DNA of 61,909 nt from Glomus cerebriforme (lineage: Eukaryota; Glomeromycota; Glomeromycetes; Glomerales; Glomeraceae), in contig QKYT01000122.1 in the NCBI GenBank assembly GCA_003550305.1, forward strand, positions 181,328 to 243,236, read 5' to 3'. Positions 34,496-47,336 of the stretch are shown piece after piece; position 1 is the first letter of the stretch, and every line of letters starts with the position of its first letter. The position numbers and the translations under genes are program-made. Below the pieces are notes generated by a model. That model saw nothing but the letters and a program-made list of their open reading frames with translations, ran no database searches and was not told the origin of the DNA.

Positions 34496-37400
34496 ACAAA
34501 ATAATTTTTTTTAACGGTGAATTGATAATTTTTTTTATGAAACAAAGCACCAGAATTTTCATTAATAATCAGAGAAAAAGAAATACCAATAATCCGAATT
34601 TCGAAAAATACATAATGTATTCTCAAAAAAAATAAATTATTTTATAATGAAATAAACTGTAACATTTTAAATTACATTTTCATTAGTACGCCCCAAAAAA
34701 TCAACCTGTTTATATGCAAATATTTATTATGTATTAATATGAAAAAGTAAACCAACCTCCTTGTATCCATAACAAAAGAGAAATTAACTAAAAAATTATC
34801 TATCAAATTAACTCGCAAAAGTATTAAATACTATATTGACCCTTAACAAGCGAAACTTTATTCCTTTTTTATGGGAATCATAATCATTATATATGATTTC
34901 TTTATTTAATGTTATAAAATTAATAAATTTATTATTCGTTTCTTCGATTTTGAAAATAATATTTAACATAAGTGGTCATTACAATTATTTCCATACAATT
35001 TAGCGTATTATATATATACTGTATATAATTTAATATGGAGTTTTATTTTGCGTTCCAAGTAAGTTGGAAATACTTGCAAGTTTGATGATAGAAAATTGGG
35101 ATACATAAGCTTCATAACTATTCGGTTAATACAAATCCACTACCAAAGAGTAATTTATTGATACTGCGAATTATTAACATTCTAGCAATAATAGAAATTT
35201 ACAGCATTAAAATATTAATGATATTACTCTCATATAACCGTAGATCAGAAGATAAAAGTTATAGCTATTATAAAAAGTTTACCTCGAAAACCCCAGTTCC
35301 GATCTCATTTAATAATAATTTAAAGCTAGAAGACAAAATAGATGTAAATAGCATTCTAAATAATAAAAAGTCAACCTTTTTGAGTGGAGTCAACGAAATT
35401 ATTATCAAATTCACAGGATATAATCGTCATTAATGTTATTGTTACCTTTTACATCTTTTTTACTGGTTAACTTGAATTTTTTTTCTTTTAGGAATTCATA
35501 AAAACCTTCAACATATGCAAATTATGTTTCAAAGCATATATATTTATTTCGATTGGTCCACTCAAGTTACTTTGTTTAATAAATTTATTCGTCAGACGTA
35601 AGGATCGTTGATCGCCGATACTTTTTATTTACATCATGGGATATGTTGAAATATCCTAAATAAAAATAAAATTTAATATGATGCAAAATTTAACTTGTCG
35701 GTTTGCCAAGATTCTTAATACTATATGGTTTAAATAAGAAAAAAAAAATCAACTAATAAAGATTTTTATTATTAATTAATGTAATACATTTCATTTAAAC
35801 TTAAAATCATTCATAAATATCGGAATTTATAAAAAAAAGTAGCCCGATAAGTTAATGTGACAAACTTCATTCTTTTGTTTGCACGTTAAATTATGAATGT
35901 TTTTTTTCTGTGCTTTGGTGATATATGTTTATATGAATATCTCTGCTTGATTTTTTACCATTTTTTAAAGGAGAAATGATAATGTATAAAATAATTTTAT
36001 AATATAATTAATATATTATAAATGTTTAAAGTTTCGAAATTCTTAAAACAAATTACGGAAATTATAAAAAAAGAAAATCATAACGGCCAATAGGAGTTTT
36101 TTTTTTGAACGATCGACATATATTAACTCCGGCCGAATTAAATTATGGCTATAAAATTTTCATTTTGTTCTCATTTCAAGATAATAGAATAATAAAATTA
36201 ATGAAGCTTCTTATCCGAGCTCATTCTGCAATCAATACCTTTGATTTTGTACATCATTCACATCAGCAGCAGTGGTCAGAGAATTGACAATGGTCGCAAG
36301 CCTTGGCAACACTATATCATCACATACAATATGGAATATGGAATTGATTTTTTTTTGCGATTCAATGCGTAAATGAAGATTCTTTTTTTATCCCGTAAGA
36401 TGATTCATAAAACTTTCTAAAATTTTTTGCAAGTCTTCAATTATTTTATTTTATTTTTTATGTAATCTTCAATCTATATTTATGTACAACCATTCGGTAT
36501 TACATTTTTCCGAATTCCGACCTCATTTCCGATCGACATGATCGCATGATAACAAAATTTTTTTCTATTTATTGAATAAATTTACCTTAACAATTGCAAT
36601 TAAATTAATAAGTAAAATCTGTTTATACAATTTTTTGAATAAAGGAAGCAGTTTGTTAATGATCAGCGGGTGCACTTTTATACTTCGATAGTTATACGTT
36701 TAACTTGTACTCCCATAAAACCAAAAGGAGTTTGCATCTTTTTAATTCTTGCTTATAAACCTGTATCCTTTCAAGAACCGATATCAAATTCTATGATCAA
36801 ATGACAAATTGGTCGATTGGCGTTTGTCTTTGAATGGGTTAGCATATCGGGTGTAATTTTTTTTTTGTGTGTGTAAATAGTACTATTGTAATTATTAAAA
36901 CTTTTACATCACGCGTTAGAATTTTTACTTTATTGATTTATCCCGAATATACAATAGATTGATTGGAAGTTTATCAAAGCTTATTTGTTTAATCTCAAAC
37001 AGTCAAACCTATATATATAGATATAATAATTACGCGTTTTAATATTTAAATGTAAATAAATAAATATAAATAAATATATTAACGCGTTTAATATAAAATA
37101 TAGTACATGGTTAAATATAACTATAGTTAAAAATTTTTTTTTTAATAAGGCCAGAAAAAAGATTAAAAATACTTAAATACTTTTATCTCCTGTATTTGGA
37201 TAACAGGAATAATTACGTGAAGAAATATTGGTTTAATATTATCTTTTCAGAATCGGGTACTTAGTTGTTAAATAAATTAAATAAATAACATAAAGCATCC
37301 ACTCTTTAAATAGTTCAATTTATTAATTTACCGAATATATGTGTTAGCGGTAAATATTCGCTAAATTCCATTTAAAATTAATATGCATGATTCTAAATAA

Positions 37401-38554
37401 TGTTATAAAGGGATGGAATTCTCTCACTCATCCAAATTTAAATTAGTTGATTCTCTCGTAAAAAAAATGTAATAACTCTGAATATTTATATATATTATAA
37501 CGTATTTACAAAAAATATATATGATATTCATAATATAGTAGGAGAAAGAAAATCAGCTTCCTCTTGCTTTATTGAAAACGTTTATCGAGAAGACAATAAG
37601 TGGTCAATGTTGTTTTTTAGTTCAAAACTCAACCACTGTTAAATTATCCAATTAATAAAAATATCACAATTTAGAAAAACTAATATCATACCTCCTTAGT
37701 TAAGATATTTACATATTTACAAGGTCTTAAATCGAAAGAAAATTCATCCCTGAAAATTTCCAATTTATAAATTCACAACGTTTAGTCAAAAATAAAACTG
37801 AATAATAATAATTTTACTGAAGTCATTAATAGATTTTATTAAATATTACCAGCATTAATCTTAATTTTGCTCAATGATGAAGCGATGTTTAAAGTTAAAA
37901 GTAAAAAAATATATAAGTATTAAATCAATTAAATTGACTCTTTTATCATGCATCTCCAATAGTACAGGCCGATCTAAACTCATATGGAATAAATACATAT
38001 GTCGATCAGCACGCATCAGTCCATGAAAAAAAATCAGGCAATACAATATTATTATTCTTTAATCAATTTATAACTTCATTAATAACTACATCAGTGATTA
38101 CTCGGAATTCGAAATTCGGAAAATAGTTAACCCGGAAAAAATGGTTACAAAATTTTGTATTATGAACAAATATTGATTAAAGACCAATGATCATTTTCTG
38201 TCCATTGTCTGTTTCGGTTTATTTTTTGTTGTTTATTTTAATGCATCCTATAGCACATGATAACTTGACACTTTTCAAATGTGATCACAAAAAAATTTAT
38301 TGAGTAATACACAAATATACATGTTGTTTAATTTTAATCTTAAAAAAAAAATACACTTAAATTACTTAAAGATACTTATTACTTAAATCACTTGCTATTC
38401 TTAAATAAATAAATCAATCAATTAATGAATTAATAAAAATTCATCAAAGATATTACTTAATTGTTAATTTTTAACTCATAGATGGGAATATAACTTGAAT
38501 GTTAATAAATAAAGACATAAACGGCATAATCACAATAAAAATTTGGTTTAAAAT
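34496..38554. other. Gene-free AT-rich region
   Basis: About 4 kb upstream of the velvet gene's 3' end without a recognised gene. A 91-codon open frame at 35158-35433 has protein-like composition in its second half (KSYSYYKKFTSKTPVPIS), but no domain or splice context supports it. Other frames are short. Confidence 0.45.
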
Positions 38555-40633
38555 CTAATTATCATCTCCTTCTAAAATTTCGTTATCAAGTTCATTTAAA
38601 AATCGTTTTGCTGGATCCCGACGTATCGGAATTTTATTTCCTTGCAGTACGAAATAACGAGTTAATGGAGTCGATTCTAAATTTAAAATAGAAATCAATG
38701 ATTATAAAGAATATACTAAATAAACCATTTTTTGAAATTAATGATAAAATTTAATACCTATCATTCCAGGAAATCTTTTAGCCGTATATACGATAAAAGG
38801 ATCTGAACAAGTACTTACTAATGTTTTAAAAGGGATCTTGCTTGTATTTATAAGACCTTGCCTGTAATAGATTATTATAAAAATTTAATCCTTTTTATTT
38901 ACCAAAATTTTACTGAAGAAAACAATAATAATCTTTACCATCCGATATGCATAAGCGTAAATTTCATATAAAACTCTCCTTCCGCCCTGACACTTAAATC
39001 CCTGAAAATGAACCAAATATCTTCATTTCCTTGCATATCAAATAGTCTTTTACCCTGCGCAGTCTTTTCCCCCACTAAATTATTAACACACACAGGATTT
39101 CCTGGCATACTTGATGGGTGCTTAACTAACATTGCTTCTTGATCACTTTTATTTACAAATATGGATGCATAGACGACAAAAAATCCAGGATCGATTTTAC
39201 TAAAAAAAAAAATTTTTTTTTTAGAAATATTATATTATTTTATAACAAGATTACTTAATAAAAATGTCATACTGGATATCAATTGGTCCCTTTTCGTCAT
39301 TAATTTTGAGACGAAGAAAAGGAAGCGGTGAAATCGGTCGTCGGTCCTTGAAAATTATTATTATTATTATCAAAATTTGATAAATAATCAATCCGTATCA
39401 CCACTCTATGGAAATATGTCCAATTTCCATGATGTACTCTTAATATTAATGAAGTTTCCATTTTTTTTTAGATACCTTATGGAAATTAGACAGGTTTCCA
39501 TTCACTGGTCGAAGTGATATGGTTTCAATCTAGTTTCCACTATGAACATACTATGGAAATGTGTCCAATTACTCTTAATATTAATGAAGTCCTAGATACC
39601 TAATGAAAATTGGACAGGTTTCCACTGTAGACACTAGGGTATCCATGATGGACACCGCATCACTTCGACCAGTGACTGTAGACACCAGGGTATCCATGAT
39701 GGACATCGAGTTTCTTTTTTTTTTTTTTAACTTACCTTTTCTCCGAATCCACACATTCGAGCACGAATCGGTTGCTGAACTACTTCAAGTTTATAATTTA
39801 ATTTCGGAGTACTAAAGATAATATTGGTAACCGAGAAAAGAAAAAATTTTGAGAAATTTAACAAATTAACATAAAAATTTTATTTTATCATAAAATATTT
39901 TATTAGATTTATAATCTCACCCAGGTTCCATCGGTGCATTCATTATATCCTTTGTCGCGTATTGTAAAGTTTGGTCATATAGTTCGTTATCAACACGACG
40001 ACGATAAATACGAGGGGGAGGAAGTTTGTATGCGGGTAGGAACATTTGCCCATAATTAGGGTAAATGGGATGATAATAGTTGTGAAGACGGTATTTGCTA
40101 AATGAAGGATGATAGTTATTCCTCTGATAATTAATTGAACGAGGATAGTTATTGATCTGAAAGTCATTCTTTAAAGAATGATGATAATGATTATTTCTCG
40201 AAAGAAGATCATGATTTTTACTTAAAGGAGAAAGATAATAATTTCTTTGATAGTTGTCAATATTTCCTATGGAAGGGAGATAATCATTATTCTGAGAGTC
40301 TTTATTTAAAGTACTTGGGAAAGGGTTATTTAAATAATAATTGTTATCAGACGAAAACGGAATTTTATTGTTATTCTGATAATTGATACTCAAAGGACTT
40401 GAATGAGGAGGATAATTATTATTAGTTGAAGGTGGATTGCTCGGCGGTGGAGGTGATGGAAGATTATTCAATGAAGGAATATCTATATTATTTGGTGGAG
40501 GATGATAGGAACGAAAATTATCAAAGTAATAGGTTTTAATCGAGCTAGTACTTGAAGGAATGTTATTTTGAACAGGATCGTTTGTCGAAGAAGGAAAAGG
40601 ATGTTGATAGTTGGGAAAGTATTTATCAATCAT
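38555..40633 (-). CDS. Velvet-domain transcriptional regulator
   Basis: Six minus-strand exons: 40633-39921, 39811-39736, 39346-39273, 39199-38939, 38861-38758 and 38676-38555, in frame, 449 residues. Velvet proteins (VeA, VelB, VosA, VelC) are fungal regulators with an NF-kappaB-like DNA-binding fold that link development and metabolism. The N-terminal 235 residues are low-complexity, rich in Asn, Pro, Ser and Tyr. The velvet domain starts about residue 240 with the hallmark LEVVQQPIRARMCGFGEKDR (split by an intron after GEK), then RRPISPLPFLRLKI, KIDPGFFVVYASIF, FIFRDLSVRAEGEFYMKF, and SDPFIVYTAKRFPGM near residue 400. The usual RPIDPPPIVQL segment is divergent here (RRPISPLPFLRL). The subfamily cannot be decided; short spacing between motifs suggests VosA/VelC type over VeA. 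Intron 2 (39347-39735) is enlarged by a repeat insertion. Confidence 0.9.
39395..39712. repeat. Composite repeat inside a velvet-gene intron
   Basis: Two related blocks starting CTATGGAAATATGTCCAATT (39411) and CTATGGAAATGTGTCCAATT (39551) continue with ACTCTTAATATTAATGAAGT and AGATACC...GACAGGTTTCCA. Two shorter copies of GTAGACAC(T/C)AGGGTATCCA follow (about 39627 and 39677). CACTGGTCGAAGTGAT near 39503 has a perfect inverted partner ATCACTTCGACCAGTG near 39659. The whole lies between the splice sites of one intron, which it expands to 389 nt where neighbouring introns are 70-110 nt. It is probably a small mobile element or nested pair. Confidence 0.7.
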
Positions 40634-43176
40634 GATAATTTAATTTAAATGATCGAATAAAGAAAAAAAAAAACGAAATTTGTTCTTTAAAGTTTTACTA
40701 TTTTTTTTAAGTATCAAACTTTATTTTTTACGATTTAGAGGAACTATGTTTTGAAAGAGGGTTTTCCCGTGGTATTTATAAATCAGAATCAGACAATCAT
40801 TAATAAAAAATTAAAATAATTAAATCACATTTTTTTTTTTATTTCATTTCTTGTCACAGAGAACATCATTATGTCCAAAAAAGTTTATTTTGGATCACGC
40901 GAATTTTAAAAACATATTTGGACATAGTGGTTTATAAACCAATTAAAAAAAATACCAAATCCAAGTCTCTGGATAATGATAATTAAACCAACGCGAATCA
41001 TATACTCGAAATAATTGATATTTGTTAATGTACACATTATCTAAAATAAGATAAGATAAATTTAATCCGAATAAATAATAAATAATAATAATTACAAAAA
41101 AAAAAAAAAAACCGGAAATGATTTCTATAGTTGGTCCGCTTTTTTTTACAAATGGGCTTGATTAATAAATGCATAATCAACGCGGGAACTGACGATTCAT
41201 GGCGCGACTTTGTTTGACTTTTTTGAAATTTAAAACACGCCTCATATGATATATAGATACAATAATAGTTTTTTTTTATTCGTATTATATACTATGCTAA
41301 AATTTAAACATAGAAATCCATTTTTATCTTTAATAAAATAATATCATTCAAAACAAGTTTGGTCTTATCTGCCTTATCAGAAAGTTTTTTGATGGGACAA
41401 AAACAGAACCCTTTTCGCGAAAATCGATTTAAATAATAATAATTATTATTATAATAAAGATTTTATCAGATAACAACATAATCGGGATTCTTAAAATAAC
41501 AAAAAAAACAAATAACTTTGGTAATTCGTAACGTTTCGCAATAAAAATAAAAATTTTTAATAGAAATAATTGGTTTCTATCAATATATCAATCAATATAA
41601 TTTTCAATTATCCCTTTGCTTACATAAATATTTTGTAGCTTTATTAGAGCAATCAAAACCAGATTTTTTAGAATTTGATGTTTTAGAAGATTCTATAAAA
41701 AAATAGACCAATTGTCCCAATTCAAACGAAAACTCGGATATCCCGATAGTTAATAAGCGAATAAGCGAATATTGATATTATTCTCCTTTAACCAAAATTT
41801 GTCATATAATTTTTTTTTTTTTAAAAAAAAAAGGTTCTAATATAAATTTAGTATCTTTTTACACAAAAAAATATATATCGGTATGACTTTATTCCGATTA
41901 ATATATATATATTACTATATTTTTAATACAATAAACATATTTTATAATTATATTCAACCTAAAATAAAATCGTTCATATTATTTATTTGTCCAAATTTAT
42001 TTTTTTTTTAAAAAAAACGAAATTTTTTGAATGATCGACCGTAAAATATCCGGTTTTCAGTCTCAGTCCTTGCCTGTGCTTCCATAATTCAAACCAAAAT
42101 AGTCCTTCTTCTTATTTAATGTAGGGAATCGAGGATATTATTGTAGTGATTGGGGACATCCAAGGGAATGATTGAATATTATTGTAGTAAATTGGGGACA
42201 TCCCAAAGGAATAATTGGATATATTATAACGAATTGAACCCATATCAATAATACAGATATAGCAACAATAAAGTATTCGACTTGTTCGACTTAAAACTCT
42301 TTGAAAATTCTTAATATAGATTCGAGCCGAGATTTTCGAGTGTTCCCTGAACCGGTCAAATTTTATTTCATTTTCTTTGTGGCGTAGTATAGTCAAAATT
42401 TTCCAATTTTTCCGAATGTGTACAAAATTCTTTAATAATGTTGTTATTTTGAATGGAATTATTTTTTTCTTTGTAACGTACTGTACATAACTAACTGGTC
42501 AATGTAATTGTTTCACTTTTTTGTGTTCTTTCATAGAGATTTCGAAAATTTATGTTTATAGATTTATTGTAATAAAGTTTAATTTATGACATGCGGTTTT
42601 CTTTTACTTAATTAAGAAATCCTTAATTTATTTTTAAATTTGAGAAATCAGATTCTTTTTTTAGAATCGTTAATACTTTGGAACGAAAAGGAATTCTTTT
42701 TATTAGTATGTGACAAATAAGATTTTATGATTTCTTGCCGCAGGATGTGACATTTTAAAATTGTTGTTACATTTATCTTTGTTCCATTTCGTGTTCTTTG
42801 TTTCTGTCAAATTGAAAATTTCCAATCATTTTTAATATTTTTGAATATTTTGAATATTTGAATTTTTAAATATTGGCGGTCTTCTTTTTTTCCTACAATT
42901 TGTAATATTATATTTATTATTTATTATAAAAGATTTGAAACAAACCTCTGAATTAAATATAAAACATAAAACGCGTTTGACAGCGGTTACGGTTACGAGA
43001 ATATTTACTGAATATGGATCGTAATATTTATTTCATCATTAAATCACACTATATGCTGTATGTTTATGGTTTGCAATGCTTCATTATATCATAATTTAAG
43101 ATTTAATCATCGTCACGCGCAGTCAGCTGTGTTACTTGAGTTTCATAATAAATTATAAAGAACCTAATTTTGGCCT
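40634..43176. other. Upstream flank of the velvet gene, otherwise gene-free
   Basis: The first few hundred bases are the likely velvet promoter. Further on, 42137-42230 holds two copies of a ~43-bp direct repeat (TTATTGTAGT...TTGGGGACATCC), which accounts for part of a 94-codon minus frame. No supported gene is present. Confidence 0.45.
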
Positions 43177-43573
43177 GAATGTTAAAAAAAAAATTATTAT
43201 ATTAAAAAATTTTAATATGTTGAAGATCCTACTGTAATAATTTATCAATGACTATTTACAATTCTTAGATCCGAAAAGAGGCGATTTAGAGGAAGCGATG
43301 TTGAGATGAAGATGAAGATATTGTTAAAGGCTTAATCTATTTTTTATCCAATTCTTAGATCCGAATGGTAATTANGAATGTTAAAAAAAAAATTATTATA
43401 TTAAAAAATTTTAATATGTTGAAGATCCTACTGTAATAATTTATCAATGACTATTTACAATTCTTAGATCCGAAAAGAGGCGATTTAGAGGAAGCGATGT
43501 TGAGATGAAGATGAAGATATTGTTAAAGGCTTAATCTATTTTTTATCCAATTCTTAGATCCGAATGGTAATTA
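43177..43573. repeat. Exact 198-bp direct duplication around one N
   Basis: 43177-43374 and 43376-43573 appear identical over 198 bases and are separated by a single N at 43375. Perfect identity with an N exactly at the junction is the signature of two overlapping contig ends joined without merging, so an assembly artefact is more likely than a true tandem duplication. Confidence 0.9.
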
Positions 43574-44800
43574 AAAAAAAAAAAACCATAATAACAAAAA
43601 AAATAAAAATAATATTAATAATAAAAATAAACGAAATTATATTCAAATCGCAGATAGTAGATACCATCCTCACAGCTGTCCTGAAAATCCCAGAAGAACA
43701 AGAAATTTTAACAAAATTTAAAATACAGTATAATGAAACTTTATTTAAAAATCTATTTCATTATTATTATTAGAACTATATTGTTTTTATAGTTTTTGCA
43801 AATACAAACCAGTCATGTAATTTTTAAGCAAGAAATAGGATTTTTTATATATATATATTAAATTTTTTATTCAAATTAAAATCTCCAAAAACTTCAGAAA
43901 AGACTATCCGCTAGCAACAACATACAGTACTACCAAGAGAACCGTTGATGATCATTTAACAATAATTTTGTTAAACCAAAAGGTCAGTAGTATAATAGAA
44001 AGAGGAGAACGTGAAGGACGTGAGGGCATAACGACTAAATTATAATGTCTTACCTCCTGAATTATCTGGCATGGCCTTCTAGAATTCCCATCCCTAAAAA
44101 AAAAATGATCACATTTCCGAGTTTTTTGAGAAAAATGATCATTTATTGGAGTTATTCCAGAAATTTTTTTTTAGGGCATTCGCAATTCCCAAAAAGTGAC
44201 AAATTTGGTATAACCCAAGAAAAATTAAAATTATAAATTATAAATTTCAAATTAAAAATTTTGGTTTACTTTAGAGTTAGAATTTAGAAAGTAAGATTTA
44301 AAAAGGAAAATTTCATATAAAAGTCAAAAATAACATTTTTAAATCTTTGCTTGGCACTTTAAGTAAATTGTAGAAGTAATAGAGCAGGCAAAAATACGCA
44401 TAGTAAGTAATCGGCTAAATTCTATTAGTTACTATTTATTTGTTAATTTCTTAATTCCGGCCAAGTGTCAATAATTCTGGCCGAATCATGTGGGTGCAGA
44501 ACTGATGTAGGGCACACCGCTTAATAATTGCCTTTATTAATTTTTATAACTATCCAAAGTAAAATTAATCTTTACAAATAATCTTTTACAAATTTGATAT
44601 CACTTTTTTACAGAGACTTTTGAATATTTATCATTCATTTTAATAACAATAAATAATTTAAATTTTGGATTCAGTATTATTATATGATGGCAAAAGTTTA
44701 TGCTTAACAATAAAATTTCAAAAAATATTTATAAATAAAATTATAAACATTTAAAATTGTATAACTTTTTAGATCTTTATATATACCTATTATTCAGAAA
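43574..44800. other. Gene-free AT-rich region
   Basis: Short open frames only (69 and 63 codons at 43564 and 44045), both dominated by Lys/Ile/Phe from AT-rich sequence. No domain, RNA gene or clear large repeat was recognised. Confidence 0.45.
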
Positions 44801-44819
44801 AGCATAACTTGTCACGTGA

Positions 44820-45120
44820 AGAGTAGATTCAAGAGAAAAGCCTTGTACCCAAGAACTAACTTTAATCATTACCTAAACTTCCCGACCCTGTACCTGTGAT
44901 GAATCAAATTGACTAACTAATCTATCTAGTAAACCATTATGTAAATCTAATTTTAAATCTAATTGTTCATACAAAGTACTATTATACATACCCTCCGTTA
45001 ATTTAGACAATTTACTAACCTTTCTAACAACAATGTTTCCTATTCTAGAACCCTCCTTAATAACCCTATGCACCCTATCTTTCCATCTAGAAAAAGCATA
45101 AAGGTTACGCGAAGCAGAGC
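44820..45120 (-). pseudogene. Second fragment of the 7.9-9.4 kb family
   Basis: The minus strand is open from about 45120 to 44873: CSASRNLYAFSRWKDRV, then VIKEGSRIGNIVVRKVSKL, NSTLYEQLDL and a C-terminal SQVQGREV before the stop. This aligns with SPASHNLYTWYR-stop-K and KVGNKVGDIVVKKVSKVLKL at 8.4-8.5 kb. The sequence just after the stop, with CACGTGACAAGTTATG, also matches near 8917-8930. Only part of the family's length is present, so it is a fragment, less decayed than the first copy. Confidence 0.6.
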
Positions 45121-46395
45121 AATAAATATAATTTATTAGATAGAATTTATAATAATTTTAATTAATTAAATTATTTAACTCTTTTATTTAATATAATATG
45201 AAAAGTTTTACTAAATATTACTAGTGATGATTATCATCACTTAATTCTAGTTGAAAATTATAATTTTGGCTACTAATTATTATATATTTTAAGAATTTAA
45301 GATATATTATTATTCTAATATTAATTTTACAAGAATTCTTACTTTCTATTTTTAATTAAGATTTTTTTAACCAATAATATATAAAGTATTAATTTTGACT
45401 AATAAAAATACTTGATCTTGTATTATATGATCCATTTTTCAAAATATTTATTTAATAAATATCAGTTTTAATAATTGCAACCAGCTTTATTATTTGTAAA
45501 TTATATTCTATATTTAATATAAATAAATAAATAAAAGTTGATTTTTTACCTTTTTCAAATTTATATAAAAGTCAACTGAAATATTTAAAAAGCTTAAATT
45601 AAGAATTCAAAAAAAGTTATTACTAAAATATAAAAAAAATCAAAAATAAAACATTAAAATATTTCTAAAAAATTAAAAATATTTTATTTTAAAAACTTAT
45701 ATTTAAAAAGTTCAAAATCCAAGGGTTTTAAAAGTTTTTTAAAATAAGGAAATATTAATAAAGAATTTAAAAACTCTTTATTTTATTTATATATTTTAGT
45801 TAATACATTTAATACTAAAACTATATTTTAAAAAAAAATTAGCAATAAAAATCTTTTATAAATTGAATATTTTTTTTATAAGGTATAAGTAAATACATTT
45901 AATTTATAATTCTACTATTTAATTTTAAATTTTCACTCTCACTTCAAAATTAATTATGCAATTTTTTTTTTAAATATAAACTGTCAATAAAATTTGGTAA
46001 AAATTATTGATATTTCTTCTGTTTATTACAACAGATAATTGTTTCAAATCCAGAATTATAATCACATCATATAAGAAATTTGTATATTTACCCTTAAGAG
46101 TAAGTACATTTAAATAATTTAAATAATTTACCATAAAATTAGTAATAATTATTATAATAAGGCTTCAATTTAGTTTTTTAATTGACCTTATATAAGTATA
46201 CTAATTGTTGGAAAAGATGACAATTTTCTTCGTCTCATTACAAAGATTTCTGTCAAATCCTTCTGGTCTTATAGCAAAATGTTCAGCCATTTAGTTTCTT
46301 TTCATCCTCACACGAATTTTATATACTATATTTATGTTCTTTCTCAAAAGATTCTAGATCTTGATCTTAACCTTTTCCTTCACTTTGCATTTTAA
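45121..46395. other. Extremely AT-rich region
   Basis: About 1.3 kb of A/T-dominated sequence with stops in all frames. Nothing coding or structured was recognised. Confidence 0.55.
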
Positions 46396-46945
46396 AAAAA
46401 AACAGAAACTTTCTCCTCTTCTTCCCTTAGGCTACATTTAAAAAAATTAAATAAAACCTTCCCCCTCTCTTTCCTTTTGGTTACATTTGAAAAAAAAATA
46501 TTAAAAGAAAACCTTCTCCTCTTCCNNNNNNNNNNNNNNNNNNNNNNNNNNNNNNNNNNNNNNNNNNNNNNNNNNNNNNNNNNNNNNNNNNNNNNNNNNN
46601 NNNNNNNNNNNNNNNNNNNNNNNNNNNNNNNNNNNNNNNNNNNNNNNNNNNNNNNNNNNNNNNNNNNNNNNNNNNNNNNNNNNNNNNNNNNNNNNNNNNN
46701 NNNNNNNNNNNNNNNNNNNNNNNNNNNNNNNNNNNNNNNNNNNNNTTCGGTCACATTTAAAAATATTAAAAGAAACCTTATCCTCTCCTTCCCTTTGGTT
46801 ACATTTAAAAAAATATTAAAAAGAAACCTTCTCTCTTCATCCCTTAGTTATATTTAAAAAACATTAAAAGAAACCTTCCTTCGGCTACATTTAACCCCTA
46901 ATAAAAGAAAACCTTCTCATTCCTTTTGGCTACATTTAAGGTTAT
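46396..46945. repeat. ~50-bp minisatellite containing a 220-N gap
   Basis: Imperfect copies of a pyrimidine-rich unit of about 48-52 bp (TTCCCTTTGGTTACATTT, then AAAAAATATTAAAAGAAACC and TTCTCCTC) occur on both sides of an N run at 46526-46745. The gap is the place where the array could not be assembled, so its true copy number is unknown. Frames crossing the gap are meaningless. Confidence 0.85.
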
Positions 46946-47082
46946 ATTTCTCAACATTCAGATAATTTTTCTAAGAACCATTTGAAATAATGGATCATAT
47001 TTTTTTATTCAGGAGTTTACCACAGAAAGGTTATACTTTTTTAAAAAAAAAAATTATTCAATATTGGTTGATAACAATTCTA

Positions 47083-47166
47083 CTCTTCCCAATCGTAATA
47101 CATCAGTGGTTTAACTTCGGAGATCGGACGGATTTCGGTGCTTTTTCGCTGTGTATGGCTTTTGTA
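47083..47166 (-). pseudogene. 5S rRNA-like relic
   Basis: Read on the minus strand from 47166, the sequence contains GCCATACACAGCGAAAAAGC, then CACCGAAATCCGTCCGATCT and CCGAAGTTAAACCACTGA, which is the 5' two thirds of a fungal 5S rRNA including most of the internal promoter. After CACTGA, the expected 3' third is reduced to TATTACGATTGGGA and then lost. The copy is therefore truncated or internally deleted and unlikely to give a functional 5S rRNA. It could be a pseudogene or the head of a 5S-derived SINE. Confidence 0.72.
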
Positions 47167-47336
47167 ACAGCTCTGCTGTGAATGCAGGAGAAGTCTGAAA
47201 TTAAATTTACAGCTGCGACCAAGGCAGATGTAATAAAATGACTTCAAGTATACGGCTGTAAAAATCAATAATGAATTAATACATTTAATGTGAATGAATC
47301 AACATAAAAAAAAAGTAAATCAAACTTTTATTTCTT

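Noticed and set aside
35158..35433. 91-codon plus-strand open frame
   Set aside because: It begins with an Ile/Leu-rich stretch typical of random AT-rich DNA. No neighbouring exons or domain support it.
39603..39815. 70-codon plus-strand open frame
   Set aside because: It runs antisense through velvet exon 2 and the intronic repeat. The minus-strand reading has the velvet hallmark.
42112..42396. 94-codon minus-strand open frame with internal repetition
   Set aside because: The repetition comes from a two-copy 43-bp DNA repeat. Composition is not protein-like and no homologous motif is visible.
46392..46857. Open frames running through the N block on both strands
   Set aside because: They exist only because N bases cannot form stops. 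The flanks are minisatellite.
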